A stretch of DNA of 64,000 nucleotides from Borrelia duttonii Ly (GTDB lineage Bacteria > Spirochaetota > Spirochaetia > Borreliales > Borreliaceae): assembly GCF_000019685.1 (NCBI RefSeq), contig NC_011229.1:310001-374000 (forward strand). Reading direction: 5' to 3'. Numbering within the stretch: position 1 is the first letter of the stretch; each line of letters opens with the position of its first letter. The notes beneath the pieces are model-generated. The model saw only the letters and a program-made list of their open reading frames with translations. It searched no databases and was not told where the DNA came from. This document shows positions 46,553-55,703 of the stretch, piece by piece. Both the position numbers and the translations under genes were made by a program.

Positions 46553-47425
46553 ATGAACGAAAACTATATGCTAGAAATCAAAAATTTAACAATTGAATTT
46601 CAATTAAAACACACAACAATATATCCTGTAAATAATATAAATTTAAAAATGAAAAGAGGAGAAATTAGAGCTATTGTTGGAGAATCTGGCAGTGGAAAAT
46701 CTGTCACAAGCATGGCAATATTAAAACTATTACCCGAATCTACAACGATATATAAAACTGGAGAAATAATATTCGAAAATCAAGATTTACTGAAACTCAA
46801 AGAAAAAGAACTTCAAAGCATAAGAGGTAATAAAATAGCAATGATATTTCAAGATCCAATGACGTCTCTAAATCCATATCTAAAAATATCCACACAAATT
46901 GAAGAGACAATCATGTTACACCAAAAATTAAATAAAAAGCAAGCAAAACAAAAAGCAATAGAAATGTTGAAAACAGTTGGTGTTATAAACGCAGAAGAGA
47001 GAATAAAACACTATCCACATCAATTCTCAGGAGGAATGAGACAAAGAGTGATGATTGCAATGGCATTAAGTTGTCATCCATCATTATTAATTGCAGATGA
47101 ACCTACAACAGCTCTTGATGTCACAATTCAAGAGCAAATACTATTACTAATTAAAAATCTCTCTAGGAAATTTAATACCTCCACCATATTAATAACACAT
47201 GATTTAGGAGTAGTAGCAGAAATATGCGATACTGTCTCTGTAATGTACCAAGGAAAATTTGTAGAAGAAGGAACAGTACAAGAAATATTTAAAAATCCTA
47301 AACATCCATACACAATTGGACTTTTAAAATCAATACTAACTCTTGATAAAAATCCAAATGAAAAACTTTATTCAATTAAAGATTATCCCATTGAAACTAT
47401 TACAAATAACAACGAGGGTATTTAA
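46553..47425 (+). CDS. oppD: Oligopeptide ABC transporter ATPase OppD
   Basis: A 290-residue ABC ATPase. Walker A is GESGSGKS near residue 45, the Q-loop is MIFQDPMTSLNP, the signature is FSGGMRQRVMIAMAL, Walker B with the switch is LLIADEPTTALD, and the His switch lies in ILITHDLGVVAE. The C-terminal helical tail follows NPKHPYT, as in OppD/DppD. AAGGAG precedes the ATG, 10 bases after oppC, and oppF follows with no gap. Confidence 0.97.
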   Translation: MNENYMLEIKNLTIEFQLKHTTIYPVNNINLKMKRGEIRAIVGESGSGKSVTSMAILKLLPESTTIYKTGEIIFENQDLLKLKEKELQSIRGNKIAMIFQDPMTSLNPYLKISTQIEETIMLHQKLNKKQAKQKAIEMLKTVGVINAEERIKHYPHQFSGGMRQRVMIAMALSCHPSLLIADEPTTALDVTIQEQILLLIKNLSRKFNTSTILITHDLGVVAEICDTVSVMYQGKFVEEGTVQEIFKNPKHPYTIGLLKSILTLDKNPNEKLYSIKDYPIETITNNNEGI

Positions 47426-48409
47426 ATGACAAATGAAAAAGATATAATTCTTAAAGTAGAAAATTTGGTACAAACATTCACAATCGGAGAAAACTTTTTA
47501 TTTTGGAAAAATAAACGTAAAGTAAACGCTGTAAACGGCATTAGTTTCGAAGTTGAACGTAACAAAACACTAGGACTTGTTGGCGAATCTGGATGTGGAA
47601 AATCAACAACATTAAGAACAATAATGCAACTCTATACACCAACATCTGGTAGAATATATTTTAATGGTAAAGACATAACAAAACTGTCAAAAAAAGAACT
47701 TTTAAAGACAAAAAAAGACATGCAAATGGTATTTCAAGATCCACACACATCCCTAAATCCAAGAATGACAATAAGAGAAATAATAGCAGAACCACTTGTG
47801 ATATACAATGAAAACAAAATTATTCCACGAACAAAACAAGAAATAGAACAAAGAGTAAATGAATTAATGGATATTACTGGTCTCTCAAAAAGCATGTTAT
47901 CTAGATATCCACACGAATTTTCAGGAGGACAGAGACAAAGAATAGGTATAGCAAGGGCACTAGCTTTAAACCCTAAACTTTTATTATTAGATGAAGCTGT
48001 ATCTGCATTAGATGTGTCAATCAGAGCACAAATTTTAAACTTACTTAAAGATTTACAAAAAGAATTAAGTCTATCTTATCTATTCATTTCACATGACTTA
48101 GCAGTAGTAAAATACATGAGCGACAAAATTGCCGTAATGTATCAGGGTATAATCTTAGAAATTGCACCTAGAGAAATTTTATTTTCAAATCCTAAACATC
48201 CATACACAAAAACATTAATAGCCTCTATTCCAGAAATTGATCCAGAAAAAATAAAAAATAAAACTATTAAGCTTGATGAACCATCTTTAACGAATATACG
48301 AAATACATATTCACCAACAGAAAATGAAATTCTTGAAGAAGTAGAGAAAGATCATTTTGTATCTAAATATCTTTTTGATGAGATGAATAGTTTACTTAAT
48401 AAAAACTAA
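47426..48409 (+). CDS. oppF: Oligopeptide ABC transporter ATPase OppF
   Basis: A 327-residue ABC ATPase paired with OppD. Walker A is GESGCGKST, the Q-loop MVFQDPHTSLNP, the signature FSGGQRQRIGIARAL, Walker B LLLLDEAVSALD (Ala replaces the more usual Pro after Glu) and the His switch FISHDLAVVKYM. The ATG directly follows the oppD stop codon, so the two ATPases are translated together. It ends about 125 bases before the convergent P26 gene. Confidence 0.97.
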   Translation: MTNEKDIILKVENLVQTFTIGENFLFWKNKRKVNAVNGISFEVERNKTLGLVGESGCGKSTTLRTIMQLYTPTSGRIYFNGKDITKLSKKELLKTKKDMQMVFQDPHTSLNPRMTIREIIAEPLVIYNENKIIPRTKQEIEQRVNELMDITGLSKSMLSRYPHEFSGGQRQRIGIARALALNPKLLLLDEAVSALDVSIRAQILNLLKDLQKELSLSYLFISHDLAVVKYMSDKIAVMYQGIILEIAPREILFSNPKHPYTKTLIASIPEIDPEKIKNKTIKLDEPSLTNIRNTYSPTENEILEEVEKDHFVSKYLFDEMNSLLNKN

Positions 48410-48533
48410 AATAGTAAAACATATAAAACACAACTTTTACTTGTTTAAAATCTTCTTCCCTTAAAAATAGGGACCATAATTTAATAAACCCAATGTAAAT
48501 TAATGAATAAAAATTAAATTTTAATTTGAATAT

Positions 48534-49340
48534 TTAGTTATCAAAATAAGAGACTTCAAAATCTACCTTATTCTCAACATTTTCAACTGAATATAAATTA
48601 ACCCTATTTACATTATTCTTATCTATAACCTTATTCCCAGAATCTACAAAATAATAATAAATCCTACCCTTAGGAAGATCTTTAAGCTTAATAGTATATA
48701 CACCCTTACGTGATTCTTGCTCAACCAATCTGTTTAAAAACGGATTAAAATTATTAAAATTGCCAGCTATTGTAACAATATGTCCAGGTTGTCCTATATA
48801 AAAAAGTTCCACTTCCCTACCATCAGACGAATCAATTGGATTTCTCAAAGAAACATAACCATAATCCACACCTATATCAATTATAGAAAACGGAATTAGA
48901 TCCTTATTAAAAACTACATTTTTATTATATTCATCATTTGTCCAGATACCATCCACAATAAGTCTATATTTAATTTTACCAATTCCATGAGGAAGATTAA
49001 TTTTTACGAAAAAAAGCCCATATTTATTTTTTTTAAACAAATATTTTTTCGCATAATCATCAAACTCAAAAGCAGCAAAAATCTTTCGAATACCCTTATT
49101 TGGAGGATAAAACATAATAACTCGCTTAGAATCAACAATAGGTGATAAATTATTTTCTCTGGTTGATACTTCTAAAAATTCATTTAAAGACAAATCAAAA
49201 TTTTCAATTATATAACTCGTTGCTAAAACATTAATAACATTACAGAAAAAAAATATAAAACAAAATAACCATCGCAAAGTTTTTCCCATAATTGAATTAT
49301 AAAACTCGCCAAACAATTCTTTTACAAAAAGACTACACAT
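48534..49340 (-). CDS. P26-like exported protein with two CBM48/E-set domains
   Basis: A protein of up to 268 residues (BB0336/P26 family). After a hydrophobic signal there are two similar beta domains: one around IFAAFEFDDYAKKYLFKKNK to YRLIVDGIWTND, one around VTIAGNFNNFNPFLNRLVEQ to YYYFVDSGNKV. Both show the glycogen-binding CBM48/AMPK-beta pattern in which F-N-x-F/W-x-P is followed by a Y-x-F/L-x-V-D-G strand. The start is uncertain: the ATG at 49340 lies about eight bases from the predicted transcript start, and an internal ATG at 49289 gives a cleaner signal peptide (MGKTLRWLFCFIFFF). Ligand unknown. Confidence 0.8.
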   Translation of the reverse strand: MCSLFVKELFGEFYNSIMGKTLRWLFCFIFFFCNVINVLATSYIIENFDLSLNEFLEVSTRENNLSPIVDSKRVIMFYPPNKGIRKIFAAFEFDDYAKKYLFKKNKYGLFFVKINLPHGIGKIKYRLIVDGIWTNDEYNKNVVFNKDLIPFSIIDIGVDYGYVSLRNPIDSSDGREVELFYIGQPGHIVTIAGNFNNFNPFLNRLVEQESRKGVYTIKLKDLPKGRIYYYFVDSGNKVIDKNNVNRVNLYSVENVENKVDFEVSYFDN

Positions 49341-49354
49341 TTATTTTATTTGCT

Positions 49355-49383
49355 ATTATACTAAAAATATATACTAAAGTAAA
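49355..49383 (-). promoter_or_regulatory. Promoter of the P26 gene
   Basis: On the minus strand TTTACT is followed after exactly 17 bases by TATAAT (49355-49360). The transcript would start near 49348, leaving almost no leader before the ATG at 49340. On the plus strand the same bases contain TATACT, which could serve the divergent eno gene. Confidence 0.6.
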
Positions 49384-49399
49384 TATACATAAATATTAA

Positions 49400-50716
<1,317 letters not shown>

Positions 50717-50729
50717 GAATAAATAATTA

Positions 50730-50756
50730 AAGCCCTCTTTCAAAGGGCTTATTTTT
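50730..50756 (+). terminator. Intrinsic terminator after eno, possibly bidirectional
   Basis: AAGCCCT pairs with AGGGCTT around a 7-base loop and is followed by ATTTTT. It lies in the 70-base gap between the convergent eno and rpsI genes, and the minus strand also continues into a T-rich stretch after the stem, so it may serve both. Confidence 0.85.
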
Positions 50757-50786
50757 ATATAAACAAAATAATATAAAAATAAATAT

Positions 50787-51197
50787 CTATCTTTTTGAAA
50801 ATTGGAAACTCTTCCTAGCTTTCTTTTTCCCAAACTTCTTACGTTCAACTTTTCGTGAATCTCTTGTTAAAAATCCATTGGATTTAAGAACCATTTTATA
50901 CTCTTCATCAAGATCAAAAAGAGCCCTTGCAATACCATGTCTAATAGCACCAGCCTGACCTGAAATACCTCCACCATAAACATTAATATAAATATCATAT
51001 TTACCAAGAGTATGCGTTAAAGCTAATGGGGATAAAGCTATTGTTTTTAACTTTTCAAGCTGCATGTAAACATCAAAATTCTTGTGGTTAATCTTAATGT
51101 CACCCTTACCTTCTCTAATATAAACCCTAGCAACAGAAGATTTTCTGCGCCCTGTACCCATTCCTAAATTAACACCCTTAACATCTGATTTTGCCAT
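50787..51197 (-). CDS. rpsI: 30S ribosomal protein S9
   Basis: A 136-residue S9. It starts [20 protein letters not shown], has the central [19 protein letters not shown], and ends in the basic [15 protein letters not shown] whose last Arg reaches the P-site tRNA. GAGAGGA precedes the ATG. It follows rplM by 10 bases, the widely conserved rplM-rpsI pair. Confidence 0.99.
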   Translation of the reverse strand: MAKSDVKGVNLGMGTGRRKSSVARVYIREGKGDIKINHKNFDVYMQLEKLKTIALSPLALTHTLGKYDIYINVYGGGISGQAGAIRHGIARALFDLDEEYKMVLKSNGFLTRDSRKVERKKFGKKKARKSFQFSKR

Positions 51198-51207
51198 TTT
51201 TCCTCTC

Positions 51208-51657
51208 TTAATTTGCTTCTAATTTATAAAGATTCTGAGAGCTAAGCTTATGATTAGCATCAGCAAAAACCTTTAGATTTCTAAAAAGCTCACGACCCAA
51301 AGGACCCTTTGGCAACATGCCCTTAATAGCAATTTCAAGAGGAGCTGTTGGTTTTCTTTCAGATAATGTTCTATAAGTATCAGAATAAAGACCTCCAGGA
51401 TATCTTGAATGTCTATAATAAATTTTTTGAAAATATTTCTTACCAGTAAGCTTAACCTTTGAAGCATTAATAATAACAACATTATCACCTAAATCTTGGT
51501 GAGGAGTATAATAAGGTTTATGTTTGCCCCTCAGAATTTTAACAGCTTCTGTAGCAATTCTACCAAGAACTTTATCCGAAGCATCAATCACATACCACTT
51601 TTTCTTCACGTATCTTGGTTTCATCCATATTGTCTTATTATTAGTCATTTTATTCAT
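51208..51657 (-). CDS. rplM: 50S ribosomal protein L13
   Basis: A 149-residue L13. Typical segments are [59 protein letters not shown] and [19 protein letters not shown]. It is the first gene of the rplM-rpsI operon, with its own strong promoter upstream at 51706-51734. Confidence 0.99.
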   Translation of the reverse strand: MNKMTNNKTIWMKPRYVKKKWYVIDASDKVLGRIATEAVKILRGKHKPYYTPHQDLGDNVVIINASKVKLTGKKYFQKIYYRHSRYPGGLYSDTYRTLSERKPTAPLEIAIKGMLPKGPLGRELFRNLKVFADANHKLSSQNLYKLEAN

Positions 51658-51705
51658 AATAATATAAAGTCCTCGCTTAGATATTCTACAAAATTATACC
51701 TTTTC

Positions 51706-51734
51706 ATTGTATTATTTGTAAGTTAACCTGTCAA
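51706..51734 (-). promoter_or_regulatory. Promoter of the rplM-rpsI operon
   Basis: On the minus strand a perfect TTGACA is followed after 17 bases by TACAAT. A second TATAAT (51693-51698) lies eight bases further on. This is the best sigma-70 match in the window and lies just past the end of the preceding gene. Confidence 0.8.
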
Positions 51735-51736
51735 TA

Positions 51737-52522
51737 CTAACATCCAAATTTGTTTTGAAGCTTAGCAGAAATTTTTCGAAAACCATCTAAATCTCCTTTA
51801 GAAAATTTCAAAGGTAAAAGTGAAGGAAAATCAAAAACAGGACTAATTAAATATCCATTACTTAAATATTCCTTAAAAACCTCACCATGATATTCAGATT
51901 TATAGCAAGGAAACATATACCTATTAATCAATTTAAACATAGGAGTAGAAAAAATATCAAAATTAATTTTTAAACTTTTTTCATAAGATAAAATTTTAAC
52001 AAGCATATGCTTAGCAACTGCTAAAGTTAAAGCATCAAAAGAATCTCTAAATTCCATTTTTTTAGACAAATTATCTACTATAACAATATTAATAGACATA
52101 CATCCAGGCATTGGAAGCTTTATAAACATAGGATATCTCACATTATTAAATCCAAACTTAAACTCATATATACCCTGCCTCACTTCCCAAGGATTACTAA
52201 AATAATTTTGACCTGTTAATGACAACAAAAAATCTCTAGCATCTCTTTCAAACCTAAAAACACGCACAAATCCTGCTTCTTTAAAGTAAGAAAAAAAAAC
52301 ATTTTCAAATTGCTTTTTAAATATAGATGGATAAGATGCTGTAAGCCCTCTTGAAAAAGTTTGCTTAAGAATCAGATTTAATCCTTGAACTCTATGCCCT
52401 AAAAAATTTAAACCTTCATTTAAATATAAATCTAAATACCGATTACCATTAATATCATAAAGATAAAAAAATCTTGCTCTTTTAATTATGGGAAAACAAC
52501 TCAATAAAGATTTACTACACAT
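51737..52522 (-). CDS. Shortened class-III aminotransferase-like protein, probably not a PLP enzyme
   Basis: A 261-residue protein. The start, FPIIKRARFFYLYDINGNRY followed by LDLYLNEGLNFLGH, matches the opening of class-III aminotransferases such as glutamate-1-semialdehyde aminomutase, and RFERDARDFLLSLTGQNYF matches their next helix. The C-terminus (FKEYLSNGYLISPVFDFPS) resembles the last domain. The family has about 430 residues; here the central part with the PLP-binding Lys appears to be missing. It is probably a degenerate member with a new role. It overlaps gatB by 8 bases, so it is translated with the amidotransferase genes. Confidence 0.75.
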   Translation of the reverse strand: MCSKSLLSCFPIIKRARFFYLYDINGNRYLDLYLNEGLNFLGHRVQGLNLILKQTFSRGLTASYPSIFKKQFENVFFSYFKEAGFVRVFRFERDARDFLLSLTGQNYFSNPWEVRQGIYEFKFGFNNVRYPMFIKLPMPGCMSINIVIVDNLSKKMEFRDSFDALTLAVAKHMLVKILSYEKSLKINFDIFSTPMFKLINRYMFPCYKSEYHGEVFKEYLSNGYLISPVFDFPSLLPLKFSKGDLDGFRKISAKLQNKFGC

Positions 52523-53972
52523 CCTGCAATTTATTCATTAAAATTTCATTTGAAAGAACAGGATTAACCTTACCAGAAGTTTTACGCATAATCTGTCCCA
52601 TCATAAATTTAACAGCATGACTTTTCCCTTTTTTGTAAAGTTCAATTGATTTAGGATTTTCGTTTAACACTTCAATTACAATTGATTCAATAAACGATTT
52701 ATCGCTTATCTGTTCTAATTTTTTTTCATTGATAATAGTAATAGAAGAAACATTTCTGTCAACCATTTCTAAAAATATTTCCTTAGAAATCTTTCCACTT
52801 ATTTTTCCATTAAGAATAAATTCAACAAGCTCACCAATATATGATGCTGGTAAATTAAAATCAAGTATACCTATTTCCCTTTCATTTAACACACTTAACA
52901 CTTCAGATAATATCCAATTAGCCACTTTCTTAGGTTCACTTGAAGTTAATGCTGCCTCTTCAAAATATTTAACCAAATTTTTATCTGAAGTTAAAGTTAC
53001 AACATCAAAATCACTAAGCCCATACTGCTCTTGCAACCTAATTCTTGCATCAAAAGGTAACTCCACCATCCTATGAGATTTAATATTTTCAATATAATCA
53101 CTCTCAAGTTTAATTAAAGGTAAATCTGGATCCTTGATATAACGATAATCAGATATTGTTTCTTTGCTTCTTTGAAGAACTGTAATACCTTTCTTATCAT
53201 CAAATCCCATTGTACACTTCCCGACACTTTCCAAAGTTTTTCTATACAAAATCCATTCTTCTTTTTGTTTTGACTCCTCATAATCAATTGCTAACTTTAC
53301 TGACTTAAAAGAATTTAAATTTTTTATCTCAGAAATGGGAGTTTTATAGTTAACATCATTCTCATTAATAAGTAAGTTAATATTAACATCACAACGAAAT
53401 GATCCATTTTCCATACTACACTCAGACAAATCAAGATATCTAAAAATTTCCCTTAAAGCATTCAAATAAGCTACGGCTTCTTCTCCACTACGTATATCAG
53501 GTTGTGATACAATTTCTAGCAATGGTGCTCCTGCACGATTAAAATCAATATAACTTTGATTATCATTTGAAAGCAAATGCAAACTTTTTCCAGAATCCTC
53601 TTCCATATGTATTCTTGCAATATTAATTCTTTTTACACCCAAACTAGTTTTAATAAAAATAAACCCATTCTCACAAATAGGCTCATCATTTTGAGATATT
53701 TGGTATCCTTTGGGCAAATCAGGATAAGCATAATGCTTTCTATCGAATTTAACAATATTTCTAATTGTAGAATTAGTAGCATGCCCTGCCAAAATTGCAC
53801 TACTAACAAGTTCTTTATTTACGCTAGGTAATGCTCCAGGAAGCCCAAGACATATTGGACAAACACGAGAATTTGGAATTCCACCAAAATCATTTTTACA
53901 TCCACAAAAAGCTTTAGTCTTTAATCCTAATTGTACGTGGACTTCTAATCCAATAAGCAATTTATATTCCAT
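52515..53972 (-). CDS. gatB: Asp/Glu-tRNA amidotransferase subunit B
   Basis: A 485-residue GatB, the kinase and tRNA-binding subunit that converts Glu-tRNA(Gln) and Asp-tRNA(Asn) to Gln- and Asn-tRNA. Marks are YKLLIGLEVHVQLGLKTKAF, the zinc Cys set CGCKND and CPICLGLPGALP, DRKHYAYPDLPKGYQISQ and HMEEDSGKSLH. The YqeY-like tail ends KFMMGQIMRKTSGKVNP. It overlaps gatA by 11 bases and the aminotransferase-like gene by 8. Confidence 0.98.
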   Translation of the reverse strand: MEYKLLIGLEVHVQLGLKTKAFCGCKNDFGGIPNSRVCPICLGLPGALPSVNKELVSSAILAGHATNSTIRNIVKFDRKHYAYPDLPKGYQISQNDEPICENGFIFIKTSLGVKRINIARIHMEEDSGKSLHLLSNDNQSYIDFNRAGAPLLEIVSQPDIRSGEEAVAYLNALREIFRYLDLSECSMENGSFRCDVNINLLINENDVNYKTPISEIKNLNSFKSVKLAIDYEESKQKEEWILYRKTLESVGKCTMGFDDKKGITVLQRSKETISDYRYIKDPDLPLIKLESDYIENIKSHRMVELPFDARIRLQEQYGLSDFDVVTLTSDKNLVKYFEEAALTSSEPKKVANWILSEVLSVLNEREIGILDFNLPASYIGELVEFILNGKISGKISKEIFLEMVDRNVSSITIINEKKLEQISDKSFIESIVIEVLNENPKSIELYKKGKSHAVKFMMGQIMRKTSGKVNPVLSNEILMNKLQDV

Positions 53973-55407
53973 CTAATTCTAATTCCTCTATTATATTTTT
54001 TGAAAAACTTAAAAGTTCAAAATCCCTCTTAACTCTACCAATAACTTGCATACCAATAGGTAATCCCTTATCATCTTTAGCAAATGGAATTGAAAGTGCA
54101 GGAAAACCAATAAGATTGGCAATCACAGTACATAAATCAGAATAATACATTTTCAAAGGATCATCAAAATTTTCACCTATTTTAAAAGGTTTCAAAAAAC
54201 TTGTGGGAGTTATAATATACGAATAATTGTTAAAAATTTCATCAAATTTTGGAATCAATACGTTTTCTATAATTTTACAAGCCTTAGTATAATATTCCAA
54301 ATCATATCCTTCTGATAATAAATAATTACCAAGTACAACACGCCTTTTAACTTCTTCTTGTAAAAATAAACTTCTATGTTTGTAATAAAAATCATTAAGA
54401 CTCAATGTATCATTTAATCTTTTTCCATAATGAAGACAAGTATAACGAGCAAGATTAGATGCAGCTTCAACAGGAGATATTGAATAATAAAGAGAAAGTA
54501 CAAAATTAAATGCTTCTATTGAAATTTCATGTATCTCAACACCCTTACTTAAAAGAGCAGACTTAAATTTAGAAAACTCACAATAAATATCCTCTTCCAT
54601 CAAGTCTTTACTAAACTCTTTAATAACAGCCAATTTAGTACCTTTTAAAGGTTTATTTAATAATGGATAGGGTTCTTGAATAATATCTATACTAGTAGAA
54701 TCCATTGTATCAATTCCACAAGTATATTTTAATATTAAAGCCACGTCATCAATAGAATTAGCAAAAAATCCTATTTGATCAAGAGACGAAGAATAAGATG
54801 ACAGTCCATAGCGAGACAATCCTCCATAGGAAGGCTTAAATCCAATTACACCTGCAAATGAAGCAGGAAGCCTAACAGAACCACCCGTATCACTTCCAAG
54901 TGAAAAAGGGGCTTGACCTCCAGCAACAACAGCTGCAGAACCACCAGAACTTCCCCCCACAACATATTCTTTATTTGAAGGATTAAGAGTAACTCCATAA
55001 TAAGAAAATTCACAAGAAGAACCCATTGCAAACTCATCCATATTAGTTCTTCCAATTATAATTGCCCCATTATCTTTTAATCTTTTAATAACAGTTGCAT
55101 CATAAGGAGAAATATAACCTTGCAAAATCTCAGATGCACAAGTTAAATCTTTATTTTTAATTGCAATATTATCCTTAACGGCAATAGGAATACCAAGTAA
55201 AGGCAAATCTTGTCCCCCACCTTTACTTAAAAGATCATCATATTCTTTGGCTATTTCCAATGCATCATCAAAAAACTCAACATAACCATTAATATCTCTA
55301 TTATCTTCATAAACTTTCTTATAATAAAGGATAATATCATAAATCTTATATTTCCGAGTCAATATTAATTCTTTAATTTTTATTAAATTCAAACCACTTA
55401 AGTCCAA
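53962..55407 (-). CDS. gatA: Asp/Glu-tRNA amidotransferase subunit A, TTG start
   Basis: A 481-residue amidase-signature enzyme that releases ammonia from glutamine. The catalytic Lys is in LGIPIAVKDNIAIK and the two Ser of the Ser-cisSer-Lys triad are in GGSSGGSAAVVAGG and GSDTGGSVRLPASF. The start is TTG at 55407, about six bases after GGGAGT. An ATG between them is out of frame and closes after four codons. It lies 11 bases after gatC. Confidence 0.98.
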   Translation of the reverse strand: MDLSGLNLIKIKELILTRKYKIYDIILYYKKVYEDNRDINGYVEFFDDALEIAKEYDDLLSKGGGQDLPLLGIPIAVKDNIAIKNKDLTCASEILQGYISPYDATVIKRLKDNGAIIIGRTNMDEFAMGSSCEFSYYGVTLNPSNKEYVVGGSSGGSAAVVAGGQAPFSLGSDTGGSVRLPASFAGVIGFKPSYGGLSRYGLSSYSSSLDQIGFFANSIDDVALILKYTCGIDTMDSTSIDIIQEPYPLLNKPLKGTKLAVIKEFSKDLMEEDIYCEFSKFKSALLSKGVEIHEISIEAFNFVLSLYYSISPVEAASNLARYTCLHYGKRLNDTLSLNDFYYKHRSLFLQEEVKRRVVLGNYLLSEGYDLEYYTKACKIIENVLIPKFDEIFNNYSYIITPTSFLKPFKIGENFDDPLKMYYSDLCTVIANLIGFPALSIPFAKDDKGLPIGMQVIGRVKRDFELLSFSKNIIEELELDGI

Positions 55408-55418
55408 ATCATTACTCC

Positions 55419-55694
55419 CTATTCAAGTACTTTAGGTGATAAAAAATAACCATCAACAAAAACATTGCTAAAATTCTTAATAGATTCTATTGTCAACGAA
55501 GGCAAAATCTCATCATCTCTTAAGTCAGAAAAATTACATACTGCTTTATGGAAGCCATCTTTAATTTTAAATTCAGAAATTTTATCTAACATATAAACAA
55601 TTTTTTCAAATTTCATAACAAATTGCTGCTTTTCATCTTCACTTAACTTTAATAAACTCAATTTTAAACTATTCTCTAAATGAATATTTTTCAA
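55419..55694 (-). CDS. gatC: Asp/Glu-tRNA amidotransferase subunit C, TTG start
   Basis: A 91-residue GatC, the small subunit that wraps between GatA and GatB. It has the family helix LSLLKLSEDEKQQFVMKFEK followed by the loop with LRDDEILPSLT. The start is TTG, six bases after GAGG. It is the first of gatC-gatA-gatB and follows uvrD by 9 bases. Confidence 0.92.
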   Translation of the reverse strand: MKNIHLENSLKLSLLKLSEDEKQQFVMKFEKIVYMLDKISEFKIKDGFHKAVCNFSDLRDDEILPSLTIESIKNFSNVFVDGYFLSPKVLE

Positions 55695-55703
55695 ATTTCA
55701 CCT

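Noticed and set aside
48467-48484. A small hairpin TCCCT/AGGGA between oppF and P26
   Set aside because: The stem is only five bases and no clear T-run follows on either strand, so I did not call it a terminator.
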